Assembly: GCA_002162955.1 (NCBI GenBank)
Contig: MABD01000009.1
Location: forward strand, 186,001-250,000
Direction: 5' to 3'
Source: Gammaproteobacteria bacterium 45_16_T64
GTDB lineage: Bacteria > Pseudomonadota > Gammaproteobacteria > Pseudomonadales > Ketobacteraceae
DNA: 64,000 bases
The position numbers and the translations under genes were made by a program. The notes below the pieces were generated by a model. The model ran no database searches, had not been told where the DNA came from, and saw only the letters and a list, made by a program, of their open reading frames with translations. Positions 8,812 to 17,614 of this stretch are shown here, in pieces (the stretch's first letter is position 1; each line of letters begins with the position of its first letter).

Positions 8812-10323
8812 TTAGTCTACTGTGGCGATTCCCGCTAGTTTGCGGGCATACCACTTTTTGCTGTCTACATCCATGCTCCGCTGAATCTGAATACGCTGGG
8901 CTTGAGGCGAACCCGCTCCATGTAGAGATTCTGTCAAATAGCCCACGGCATTACGACCCAGGGTCATATTTTCAATAAGTCGCAGTATCTTTACCCTATC
9001 TTCTGTCGAAATATCCTCTCGCCCTTTGAAGAAACGCTCCAATACTTCAGACGTATGCTCTGAGGAGAAATCCTGTTCAGAGGGAAGCGTCACCATCAAT
9101 CCACCCGCCAGATCTTGAGCTAAACGAGAGATCTCATAGGGGAACCTGGTAACATTGTGTTTACACACATTCGCCAGCATACCGTTATTGATCCAAGCCC
9201 CAGAAGGCAAAGGTTCAGCTTCATAGGAAGAGGCAATACTAGAGGAATAAATGGTTTCATTAAGATGAACCATTTCCACCAATTTGTCCTTTATATGAGA
9301 TACATTCTCAACGCCATTATATTCCGCGATAGTGGCGGCCGCGCCCACCATCACATCTCCTAGACCGGTTTTACATACATAACTTGCACGGTGATAATTG
9401 GTGAAACGTTCCACCATTGGTGCTGCGAATTCCACTTCGCCATCCATAAATACGTGACCATTAGGAATAAACACATTATCAAAAATCACCAGCACTTCCT
9501 GCCCTGCAAACTGGGCATTACCCTGGTCAATGGTCCCACCTTCCATTGATCGTGTATCACAAGATTGACGACCGTATATGTACTGCAACCCCTCAGCTTG
9601 TAACGGAACAGCTCCAACTACCGCATACTCTTTGTCTTGCTCAGACAAACGCATGGTTGGCAGTACCATCATCCAGTGAGAATTTAACCCTCCTGTCATA
9701 TGGGCCTTTGCTCCCGACACATAAATACCGTGCTCATTGCGGGCTGTTACTCGCAAGAATAGATCTTTGTCTGCCTGTTCATGAGGGGCCTTACTCCGAT
9801 CACCTTTTGGGTCAGTCATCCCGGCAGCGATAATCTGATTCTGTTTTTGTAATGCTTCCAAGAACACCAAAAAACGTTGGTGATATTCGGTACCGTATTT
9901 TTCATCAATGTCGAAAGTAATAGAATGCAAAACACTCACGCAATCCAGTCCTGCGCAACGCTGAAAACAAGTTCCTGTTAGTTGGCCAAGTTTACGCTGC
10001 ATCTTATTTTTCATCACAAGATCTTGCGGGCTTTGTGGAATATGTAAAAAGCGATTAACCCGCTGCTTAGCAATGGGAGACTCCATCGTTGCCAACTCTG
10101 GATCAGCTAGAGCTAAATCGTAAGTAGCCTTAAGAGCATTCATCGAGGGGCGAATCATCGGATGATCTACCGGCTCAACAACACGCTCTCCAAAGAGATA
10201 CAGATCAAGATCCCTTCCCCTCAAACTATCAATGTACTCATCACCATTGGTAATAGGATTTCCAAATAAGGCCCAACGTTCTTCTATTGTGGATTGTGCT
10301 CGCACGTCAATTGATGTATTCAT
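8812..10323 (-). CDS. 4-hydroxybutyryl-CoA dehydratase-like Fe-S flavoprotein (HpaB fold)
   Basis: A 503-residue member of the 4-hydroxyphenylacetate 3-hydroxylase fold. It carries the cysteines that mark the dehydratase/vinylacetyl-CoA isomerase branch rather than the monooxygenases: Cys119 and Cys123 (TGTCFQRC), then His311 and Cys317 (HRASYVCK). The equivalent residues bind a [4Fe-4S] cluster in the clostridial enzyme AbfD. The Tyr between the His and Cys and the Lys after the Cys are also kept, and TGGLNSH matches the flavin/substrate loop. The His-Cys spacing is one residue shorter than I recall for AbfD. ATG at 10323 follows GAGAGGGG and is preferred to ATG 10386. It follows a racemase gene, so a CoA-thioester substrate is likely. 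Confidence 0.8.
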   Translation of the reverse strand: MNTSIDVRAQSTIEERWALFGNPITNGDEYIDSLRGRDLDLYLFGERVVEPVDHPMIRPSMNALKATYDLALADPELATMESPIAKQRVNRFLHIPQSPQDLVMKNKMQRKLGQLTGTCFQRCAGLDCVSVLHSITFDIDEKYGTEYHQRFLVFLEALQKQNQIIAAGMTDPKGDRSKAPHEQADKDLFLRVTARNEHGIYVSGAKAHMTGGLNSHWMMVLPTMRLSEQDKEYAVVGAVPLQAEGLQYIYGRQSCDTRSMEGGTIDQGNAQFAGQEVLVIFDNVFIPNGHVFMDGEVEFAAPMVERFTNYHRASYVCKTGLGDVMVGAAATIAEYNGVENVSHIKDKLVEMVHLNETIYSSSIASSYEAEPLPSGAWINNGMLANVCKHNVTRFPYEISRLAQDLAGGLMVTLPSEQDFSSEHTSEVLERFFKGREDISTEDRVKILRLIENMTLGRNAVGYLTESLHGAGSPQAQRIQIQRSMDVDSKKWYARKLAGIATVD

Positions 10324-10398
10324 AAACCCCTCTCTACAGATTCGTTTTACCCCCACCACCATCGGATGACGGTGGGTGGTATTCATTCCAATACAGAC

Positions 10399-11529
10399 CT
10401 AACGCTCTGTCACAACACCAGCGTCTATCAGCCCAACAATTTGTTGTTCGGTCAAACCAAAATCACTTAACACCTCTCGGGTATCCTCTCCAGGAACTTT
10501 ACCCTTGGAAGGCATCTCAGCCTGAGAACGGCTAAATCGTGGAGCGGGGGCCGGCTGAACAATTCCATCCAGTGTTATATACGTATTTCTCGCCTTAAGG
10601 TGCTCATGCTCTGGAGCCTCTTTCATCGACAGAATTGGCGCAAAGCACACATCAGTGCCTTCCATAATTTCACACCACTCATCTCGCGTTTTCGCTTTAA
10701 ATACCTCGGTGAGTACAGTCTTTAGTTCTCCCCATTTTCCAGGGTTCATTTGCGGTGCAAACTGTTCAGCAGACAGCTCTGCTTTCTCAATCAACAACTG
10801 ATAAAATTGAGGCTCAATTGAACCAATAGAGACATACTTTCCATCTTTGGTCTCATAGGTGTCGTAGAAATGCGCGCCGCCGTCCAACATATGATCCTCG
10901 CGTTCCTCGGAAAACTGCCCCATGCCTTGGAAGGTAGAAAACATCGCCATTAATGACGCCGAGCCATCCACCATGGCAGCATCAACAACCTGCCCTTTGC
11001 CCGAGGTTTTTGCCTCCAATAACGCACACACCATACCGAATGCTAAATACATGCCGCCGCCGCCAAAATCCCCAACCAAATTGAGCGGGGCAACAGGTTT
11101 CTCTCCTTTTCTACCGATCGAGTGCAATGCGCCTGTGAGCGAAATATAATTAATATCGTGCCCTGCCACTTTCGCCAATGGGCCTTCTTGCCCCCACCCT
11201 GTCATACGACCAAAGACAAGCTTGGGATTCTTCGCCAAGCATGCATCAGGCCCTAATCCTAAACGTTCCATTACCCCAGGACGAAACCCTTCAAACACAG
11301 CATCAGCTTGGCCAATCAGGTCCATCACTATTTCCCGACCGTCGTCTGATTTAAGGTCCACGGCAATAGATCTTCGCCCGCGACAAAGAACATCTTTTGA
11401 CACATCCAAGGCACCAGGGCGTTCAACTCTAATCACCTCAGCTCCCATATCGGAGAGCATCATGCCGCAGAATGGACCCGGCCCAATGCCCGCAAGTTCG
11501 ATGATTTTCAACCCACTCAGTGGTCCCAT
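10399..11529 (-). CDS. Alpha-methylacyl-CoA racemase (CaiB/BaiF family III)
   Basis: A 376-residue member of the family III CoA-transferase fold. The N-terminus (ELAGIGPGPFCGMMLSDMGA) and GHDINYISLTG followed by VGDFGGGGMYL are characteristic of alpha-methylacyl-CoA racemases; the His and the Asp of these two motifs correspond to the catalytic pair in the mycobacterial enzyme. The likely reaction is epimerisation of 2-methyl-branched acyl-CoA, needed to degrade isoprenoid or sterol side chains. A strong GGAGGT lies just before the ATG. The dehydratase-like gene starts 75 bases downstream, so the two are probably co-transcribed. A true CoA transferase is less likely because of the GDFGGG racemase motif. 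Confidence 0.88.
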   Translation of the reverse strand: MGPLSGLKIIELAGIGPGPFCGMMLSDMGAEVIRVERPGALDVSKDVLCRGRRSIAVDLKSDDGREIVMDLIGQADAVFEGFRPGVMERLGLGPDACLAKNPKLVFGRMTGWGQEGPLAKVAGHDINYISLTGALHSIGRKGEKPVAPLNLVGDFGGGGMYLAFGMVCALLEAKTSGKGQVVDAAMVDGSASLMAMFSTFQGMGQFSEEREDHMLDGGAHFYDTYETKDGKYVSIGSIEPQFYQLLIEKAELSAEQFAPQMNPGKWGELKTVLTEVFKAKTRDEWCEIMEGTDVCFAPILSMKEAPEHEHLKARNTYITLDGIVQPAPAPRFSRSQAEMPSKGKVPGEDTREVLSDFGLTEQQIVGLIDAGVVTER

Positions 11530-11689
11530 GGTTGTACCTCCACGTTAGGAATCTATAAATGTGTATGTAACGAGAACTCATGCTAACACTGTAAAAAATA
11601 AGTGACCAGTGGTTCACGCGTTGCACATAGGTAAAAATTGTCGCATGGACCATCGTGCAGCTAAGCAGTTTTAGCATAGTCGAAAAACG

Positions 11690-12709
11690 CTAACGCATGG
11701 TTTTCTTAGGGGTATATCCAGTCCATCGTTTAAACGCTCGAGTAAACGCACTTTGATTCGCAAACCCTAATAAATCGGACACTTGCTTGATACTTTTTTG
11801 GTTATCACTAAGCCATGCCTCGGCTTTTTCTTGTCGATAGCTGTCGAGTACTTTTTGATAAGAGGTCGCTTCCGATTGTAATTTTCGCTGTAGTTTTCGC
11901 CCACTCATATGCATTTTTTCGGCAATGCGATCTAACACAGGGTCTTCTGGCAATACCGCTGCAATATGCCCTCGTACTACTTCTGTAATTGAGGAAAGGC
12001 CTGTTTGTTGCAGATATTCCTCCATCACTTTTTCGTTGGCTTCCAACAGCGTCGAGTTATAGGTTGGTATAAGCGCAGTCGCTACGGAAGGGTCCACCAC
12101 AAAACGGTTGGCCTCACAGCCAAAGGCCACCGTCACACCAAAAAATGTGTGGAACCGATCGGGGTTTTCTGGCAGTTGACGAACAAATTCAACGGAAAGC
12201 AATGGCACCTCGGCATGCATATAGTGACGGGACATATAGATAAGAGCCCCCGTAAATGCATCTATCGCTTCATCCGCGACATCGGGGCTGCCTTCACTTA
12301 AATCGAAGCAAAGACAAATACCATCACTATTCATCTCTAACTTCATCTCAGCAATATCGCTAACAAGACGCGCGTTACGAATGATGCGCTGCACGGCCTC
12401 AGAAAAGTTCTTCGAAGCCATTGCCGCATACCCCAAGGCATGGAACGTTGTTGGCGACACAAACTCCGCTACGCGCAAACCAAATGCCTCGTCGCCTGTT
12501 AACAGCACTGATGATCGCCACAGCTTTGTCATGGCAACCACTGGAATGCGATAATTTGCATCCATCAATCGCGTCTGATCAATCGCTGAATTGGAGAATA
12601 ACTGGTTAACCTCTTCAACAGAACAGGTGTAGGAATTTAGCGCTCGCTCTACCGCAGCCGCCCATGTCGCAATAGTGGTTTGTTGATGAGTTACTGATTC
12701 CACTGACAC
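11690..12709 (-). CDS. AraC family transcriptional regulator
   Basis: A 339-residue regulator with an N-terminal arabinose-binding-like effector domain of the OruR/ArgR-type (about residues 20-210) and a C-terminal pair of helix-turn-helix motifs (RIAEKMHMSGRKLQRKL and QVSDLLGFANQSAFTRAFKRWTG). GTG starts at 12709 or 12703 are both possible; a GAAAGAG sequence lies immediately upstream. It lies just upstream of the racemase and dehydratase genes in the same direction and is divergent from a secreted protein gene, so either may be the target. Confidence 0.9.
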   Translation of the reverse strand: MSVESVTHQQTTIATWAAAVERALNSYTCSVEEVNQLFSNSAIDQTRLMDANYRIPVVAMTKLWRSSVLLTGDEAFGLRVAEFVSPTTFHALGYAAMASKNFSEAVQRIIRNARLVSDIAEMKLEMNSDGICLCFDLSEGSPDVADEAIDAFTGALIYMSRHYMHAEVPLLSVEFVRQLPENPDRFHTFFGVTVAFGCEANRFVVDPSVATALIPTYNSTLLEANEKVMEEYLQQTGLSSITEVVRGHIAAVLPEDPVLDRIAEKMHMSGRKLQRKLQSEATSYQKVLDSYRQEKAEAWLSDNQKSIKQVSDLLGFANQSAFTRAFKRWTGYTPKKTMR

Positions 12710-12866
12710 ACTCTTTCTTATTTTTATAAGGGTAACTTTTCACCACCCTATCAGCATTTGACGCAAAATGGTAAAAACTTGACAGAATTCGGGGACACAA
12801 CCGGTCCCAGCAGCGATAGTCTAGATAAGTAAATTGACACACCCAATAACAACAAAGGCACTACCC

Positions 12867-14441
12867 ATGACCAATCACACCCAAAGCCGGCGCTCTCCGC
12901 TGCGCACGTTACTGATACGCTCTGCACTTACTACTTGCGCAGCCCTGGTCCTTACTCCAGCGTTCGCAGCGCCGCCTAACCCTGATGGCAATGAGCCCCC
13001 ACAAAATACTTTTTTGGCCGATTCTGCATGGCCCATGAGCCACCGTACGTCCTATGTGCAGGGCTCCTCCCCTCTTGCAGGGCCAACATCAGCAGAGGAG
13101 CTACAAAAAGCCAACTATAAGGCAACCAACCTACTTAACATTACTCTGGCAATGTCTGAGCCTTACTCTAATGGCGACATTGTTGCCTGGGGCTCTGGTG
13201 CCACCCACGTGTACAAAATCAGCGTCGATAAAGACCGCACCGATGTGATCGATAAAGTACGCAAAACCGAAGCCATTAACCTTGCTAACGGGACAACTGG
13301 AGCTTATACCGTTCTGGATAAAGACAATAACTTCTACGTACCCGGCCAAGGCAAGTTATATGCTTATGGCGATGCGGTAGCAGATACGGCTGATTCCGAT
13401 ATTGCCTTACTAAGAAGCCTTGATATCCCCGCTAACATTCTTCGAGGTAGCAACGCCGAGGACCCTATTGTTGGTATCAACATGACCTATGATGGCTACT
13501 TGGCTATTGCCACCAAACGCGGCACAGTCGCCACCATATCCCGGGACTTTGAAGAAATTCATTACATTCAATTAGGAGATGCAGAAGAAGGTGAAGAGGT
13601 ATCAAACTCCATCGCGGTAGATGAAGATGGTGGCATTTATGTCGTTACCAGCGAGCAAATGTATCGAGTACAGTGGACAGGAACAGAACTCACCATGGAT
13701 GAATCTGCTGGCGCATGGCAATCGACTTATGAGAACGGTGCCGATGTGCAAGTTCCAGGTCGACTGGGCAGCGGCTCAGGGTCGACCCCGTCTCTAATGG
13801 GGGCTCGAGATCAAGACAAATTCGTCGTCATTACAGACGGTCAACAAATCACCAATTTAGTACTGTTTTGGCGAAATGAAATTCCTGCCGATTGGGAGCC
13901 GATTGCGCCAGGGAAAAGTCGACGTATCGCCGCTGAAGTACCCGTTAACTATGGCGACGAATCCCGTGAAATTGCCATGTCCGAGCAATCAGTGCTGGTG
14001 CGTGGCTATGGTGCAGTGGTGGTAAGCAATGATTACGGATCAGATATAGCTCAGTCGTCTAATTCGGTCATCTCCAACATCATCAATGCCTTTGTGGTAT
14101 TTTTCAGCAACACCCCCAAGTATGCTCCTTACGGCGTAGAGAAATTTCAGTGGAACCCTGATGCGCGAACCCTCGACGTTGCGTGGTCAAACACTGATAT
14201 TAGCTGCCCCAATGGCATCCCTACCATGAGTGCTGAGACCAATCTATTCTATTGCATTGGTCAGCGAGATCGCCGCTGGAACGTAGAGGGCCTCGACTGG
14301 GATACCGGCGAATCCATTTTCCATAAGCCCATGTCTACGTGGTTCTTTTACAACAGCTTTTACGCTGCCACTCAAGTCGGCCCATTTGGTGGGATTTGGA
14401 CTGGCACACTCAGCGGTATCGCGAAGGTGAGCCAACAGTAG
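12867..14441 (+). CDS. Secreted protein with beta-propeller-like repeats, function unknown
   Basis: A 524-residue protein with a signal peptide (Arg-rich start, hydrophobic core, AFA cleavage-like site). Several blocks recall pyrroloquinoline-quinone-type or other beta-propeller blades, such as YTVLDKDNNFYVPGQGKLYAYG, GYLAIATKRGTVATISRDF and IAVDEDGGIYVVTSEQMYRV. I do not recognise a named family or catalytic residues. ATG at 12867 follows AAAGG; an in-frame TTG at 12834 is less likely. The gene is divergent from the araC gene and is closed by a hairpin terminator. It could be a periplasmic enzyme scaffold or a steroid/alkane-related exported protein, but this is not shown. Confidence 0.75.
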   Translation: MTNHTQSRRSPLRTLLIRSALTTCAALVLTPAFAAPPNPDGNEPPQNTFLADSAWPMSHRTSYVQGSSPLAGPTSAEELQKANYKATNLLNITLAMSEPYSNGDIVAWGSGATHVYKISVDKDRTDVIDKVRKTEAINLANGTTGAYTVLDKDNNFYVPGQGKLYAYGDAVADTADSDIALLRSLDIPANILRGSNAEDPIVGINMTYDGYLAIATKRGTVATISRDFEEIHYIQLGDAEEGEEVSNSIAVDEDGGIYVVTSEQMYRVQWTGTELTMDESAGAWQSTYENGADVQVPGRLGSGSGSTPSLMGARDQDKFVVITDGQQITNLVLFWRNEIPADWEPIAPGKSRRIAAEVPVNYGDESREIAMSEQSVLVRGYGAVVVSNDYGSDIAQSSNSVISNIINAFVVFFSNTPKYAPYGVEKFQWNPDARTLDVAWSNTDISCPNGIPTMSAETNLFYCIGQRDRRWNVEGLDWDTGESIFHKPMSTWFFYNSFYAATQVGPFGGIWTGTLSGIAKVSQQ

Positions 14442-14450
14442 CCATACACA

Positions 14451-14480
14451 GAGCCTCCATAATTGGGGGCTCTTCTCTTT
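14451..14480 (+). terminator. Rho-independent terminator
   Basis: GAGCCTCC pairs with GGGGGCTC across a short loop (14451-14472, one G-T pair), followed by a T/C-rich run. It lies 10 bases after the stop of the secreted-protein gene. Confidence 0.6.
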
Positions 14481-14553
14481 CGATAAGAACTCACGTAGCA
14501 TTCATTCATCACTTTTTACCAACGCTACGGCTTATCTATCGTTAAGGGACAGC

Positions 14554-16443
14554 ATGTCAAACGAACACCAGGAACGTTCTCAGTTTTACCTCTTTAAACA
14601 ACGGCGCTTCGCTCCGCTCTTCTATACCCAATTTCTTGGGGCATTTAACGATAACGTATTTAAGAGCGCGCTCATGATATTGGTAGCGTTTAGTGCCAGT
14701 TATACGGTGTCCGTTGAAACCAACACCATTAACAATATCGCCTCCATGCTATTTATATTGCCGTTCTTTTTGTTCTCCGCGCTCGCCGGAGAGCTAGCGG
14801 ATAAATATGAAAAAGACATGCTTATTCGTCGTATCAAGCTTTTTGAAATTGTTATTATGATAGGCGCCAGCATCGCATTCTATTTTAACCACGTTGTGGG
14901 TCTGCTGATTCTACTCTTTTGTACCGGTGTTCAATCTGCATTTTTTGCCCCCATCAAATACAGTATTATTCCACAACATCTAAAATCAGAAGAACTGATC
15001 GGTGGTAATGCACTGATCGAATCCGGCACATTTCTCGCCATACTGTTTGGCACAATACTTGGCGGGCTGCTCAGCAAATTAGACGACGGCCCTCTCTTTA
15101 TTTCCTTCGCAATCATTTTGGTTGCCGTTCTTGGCTGGCTTTCCAGTACCAAAATCCCCTATGCTGCACCCTCCAGTCCAGATCTCAATATTAAGTTCAA
15201 CCCTCTAACTGAAACCTGGAAGACCCTTAAGATAGGCCGAGAAATTCGCTCGGTGCAATTGGCCAGTATGTCTATCTCGTGGTTTTGGTGTCTTGGCGCG
15301 TCTTACCTCACCCAACTCCCCAACTATACAAAAACGGTTCTTAACGGTGACCAAACAGTGGTAACCCTATTACTTGCATTATTCTCCATAGGGATAGCCA
15401 CCGGCTCCTTGCTGTGTGAAAAGCTTTCATCCCACAAAGTTGAATTGGGATTAGTGCCACTCGGTTCCATTGGCCTCACCCTTTTCGGAATGGATTTGTC
15501 TTTCTCTCATACCCTCAGTGTTAACACGATAGGCGTAATGGAGTTTGTCAGTGTACCGGCCAATTATCGCCTAATCTTCGATTTCATCATGATTGGTGTC
15601 TCCGGCGGACTGTATATTGTGCCTCTATACGCAATGATTCAAGAACGTACCCCTGAAGAAAAACGCTCCCGTACCATTGCCGCAGTGAACATTCTCAATG
15701 CAGTATTTATTGTAGTATCGGCACTCTTTGCGGTGTTCTTCTTATCCTATATGGAACTGTCCATTCCCCAGTTCTTTATGGTTATTGCGATTATGAATGC
15801 CGTGGTAGCGCTCTATATTTATCGAACGATACCTGAGTTTTTTATGCGCTTTATTATATGGATCATCACTCATACCATGTATCGCGTTAAGCACTCAGAA
15901 CTGAATAATATTCCTGATGAAGGTGCCGCCGTTCTGGTATGCAACCACGTCAGTTATATGGACGCCATGATTATCGCAGGAGCATGTCGTCGCCCTGTAC
16001 GATTTGTAATGTTTAAACCCATCTACCACTTACCGGTACTGAATTTTGTATTTCGTACTGCGAAGGCCATACCTATTCACTCCCGATCAGCCGACCCAGA
16101 AACCTACGAAGCGGCGTTTAAACAAATATCCGTTGAGCTTTCTGAAGAAGAAGTTGTGTGTATTTTCCCAGAAGGAAAACTCACAACGGATGGCGAGATC
16201 GATGAATTTAAAAATGGTATTGAAAAAATACTCAAGCAAAACCCCGTACCGGTTATACCGATGGCACTTAAAGGCTTATGGGGAAGCTTTTTTAGTCATA
16301 AGGACGGAAATGCATTAACGAGTTTACCCTCTCGTTTTTGGTCTCGGGTTGAACTAACGGCTGCCACTCCTATTCCCGCGGTTGAAGCGAGTGCGGTGGC
16401 CTTAGAAAAAGCAGTGAGAGAACTACGAGGAAGTGTTCGCTAA
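14554..16443 (+). CDS. LplT-like MFS transporter fused to PlsC acyltransferase
   Basis: A 629-residue fusion. Residues about 15-430 form a major-facilitator transporter of the LplT lysophospholipid flippase type (QFLGAFNDNVFKSALMIL at the start). Residues about 440-625 form a 1-acylglycerol-phosphate acyltransferase domain with NHVSYMDA (the HX4D catalytic motif) and FPEGKLTTDGEI. The usual Aas protein also has an acyl-ACP synthetase domain, which is absent here. The likely job is flipping lysophospholipid across the inner membrane and re-acylating it. A good AAGGGA site precedes the ATG. Monocistronic by context. Confidence 0.92.
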   Translation: MSNEHQERSQFYLFKQRRFAPLFYTQFLGAFNDNVFKSALMILVAFSASYTVSVETNTINNIASMLFILPFFLFSALAGELADKYEKDMLIRRIKLFEIVIMIGASIAFYFNHVVGLLILLFCTGVQSAFFAPIKYSIIPQHLKSEELIGGNALIESGTFLAILFGTILGGLLSKLDDGPLFISFAIILVAVLGWLSSTKIPYAAPSSPDLNIKFNPLTETWKTLKIGREIRSVQLASMSISWFWCLGASYLTQLPNYTKTVLNGDQTVVTLLLALFSIGIATGSLLCEKLSSHKVELGLVPLGSIGLTLFGMDLSFSHTLSVNTIGVMEFVSVPANYRLIFDFIMIGVSGGLYIVPLYAMIQERTPEEKRSRTIAAVNILNAVFIVVSALFAVFFLSYMELSIPQFFMVIAIMNAVVALYIYRTIPEFFMRFIIWIITHTMYRVKHSELNNIPDEGAAVLVCNHVSYMDAMIIAGACRRPVRFVMFKPIYHLPVLNFVFRTAKAIPIHSRSADPETYEAAFKQISVELSEEEVVCIFPEGKLTTDGEIDEFKNGIEKILKQNPVPVIPMALKGLWGSFFSHKDGNALTSLPSRFWSRVELTAATPIPAVEASAVALEKAVRELRGSVR

Positions 16444-16456
16444 GGAATAGATAGAA

Positions 16457-16514
16457 TGTCCCTTAGGTCGCTAATGCTAAATACCAATAGCGAAGCATAA
16501 ATACCTAAGGGACA
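16457..16514. repeat. 12-bp inverted repeat with 34-nt spacer
   Basis: TGTCCCTTAGGT (16457-16468) is perfectly matched by ACCTAAGGGACA (16503-16514). The spacer contains a second complementary pair (CGCTA/TAGCG) and an alternative one (ATGCT/AGCAT). It lies between convergent genes and lacks a T-run, so it may be a structured 3' end or a palindromic repeat rather than a simple terminator. Confidence 0.5.
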
Positions 16515-16558
16515 ACCCCATGACTTGATTCTCATCAGGCCACACTCATCACCTCACA

Positions 16559-17341
16559 CTAAGAGCACTTAGCCAACGTCGATTTTAGTGGTGAAGAAAG
16601 TAAACGTGGTTGCAGTGGATTCTTCTTATAATGTTCAACAAGAGGTTGGGTATACTCTTCTGAGTAGTGGTGATAGTAGCTCACCACCTCTTTTACCGGT
16701 AGATCCCCGTTACCTATGTTAATAAACATCTGCTGGTTAAACTCAACATGTTCTCTAATATTAATGTGCTCAAGTAGCTCTCGAATGACACCTGCTCTCA
16801 ATGCACTGGAACTATTGGCCATCAACCCGACGATCGAAGATCCCTTGTGATACAACAGAAAATCCTGCAATGTCATCTGATAAATAGCTAAACGATCTAG
16901 TCTTTCTTCTGTCAGCTCGCCTTCATCAAGTATTTGCAACTGGCTCTGTAAAATATCTCTTACAGTCACTGCTATGGATGCATCGAAGCTATCCTTCACA
17001 AGCTCATATAGCATGCCAGGAACAATCCCATTAAACGCTTCCAGCCCTTCTAATTTGATTTTTGTGCCCAATTCCAACTGCGGAATATCGAACAGTGCGA
17101 CCAAAAAATCAAGCCCTGCTGTCTTACGATAATCCATCACGGTAATGCCGGAACCCCTTACAGACTGTACCAATCGCATGCGATTCAAGGTTCGTAACGC
17201 CATCCTCAGTGAGGTTCTATCAACCCCTAACGTTTCGGCAAACCCTCGTTCTGCGGGCAAGCGATGACCAGCTTTAAATTCGCCAATGTAAATTCGAGCT
17301 ATCAATTCATCTGCGATGAGATCTGGGAGTGTCTTATCCAT
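16559..17341 (-). CDS. GntR family (FadR-type) regulator
   Basis: A 260-residue regulator. The N-terminal winged helix has the GntR signature (ARIYIGEFKAGHRLPAERGF, then VDRTSLRMALRTL and RGSGITV). The C-terminal part is all-helical, like the FadR acyl-CoA-responsive group, with about 180 residues after the DNA-binding domain. ATG at 17341 is used; an in-frame TTG at 17365 would add eight residues. It is divergent from pilU with 273 bases between. The effector is unknown; FadR-like control of lipid genes, such as the convergent LplT-PlsC gene, is only a guess. Confidence 0.88.
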   Translation of the reverse strand: MDKTLPDLIADELIARIYIGEFKAGHRLPAERGFAETLGVDRTSLRMALRTLNRMRLVQSVRGSGITVMDYRKTAGLDFLVALFDIPQLELGTKIKLEGLEAFNGIVPGMLYELVKDSFDASIAVTVRDILQSQLQILDEGELTEERLDRLAIYQMTLQDFLLYHKGSSIVGLMANSSSALRAGVIRELLEHINIREHVEFNQQMFINIGNGDLPVKEVVSYYHHYSEEYTQPLVEHYKKNPLQPRLLSSPLKSTLAKCS

Positions 17342-17422
17342 AAAAAGGCCAATATTTGCTTTCAAGTCAAGGAGCCAAACGTCTACAAACCGTGCTAAAT
17401 GGCCCTGATGTCCCCAATGAGA

Positions 17423-17477
17423 GGGTTATAAGTATTATGTCTGGCCATTATACCGTCAACCTTTGATCCTATAACCC
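17423..17477. promoter_or_regulatory. Candidate operator repeats between gntR and pilU
   Basis: GGGTTATA (17423-17430) and TATAACCC (17470-17477) form an 8-bp inverted repeat 39 bases apart in the divergent intergenic region. It could be an autoregulatory GntR site. The repeat is visible; the role is a guess. Confidence 0.22.
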
Positions 17478-17614
17478 CCTCCCCCTAACAAATTGATGCC
17501 TGACCAGTCATACCTACAAATACGCCTATCACAATCAGGGTAAATCCACCCTGTCACTGTGGATGGTTTGTCTATACTGAGCGATATGTTCTTCTAAAAG
17601 CGATTGAGACCCCT

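Noticed and set aside
8812-10323. HpaB-type 4-hydroxyphenylacetate monooxygenase
   Set aside because: The CxxxC and His/Cys cluster ligands are absent from monooxygenases and mark the dehydratase branch; the neighbour is a CoA-linked racemase.
10399-11529. Formyl-CoA or carnitine CoA-transferase
   Set aside because: The GHDINYI and GDFGGG motifs are those of alpha-methylacyl-CoA racemase.
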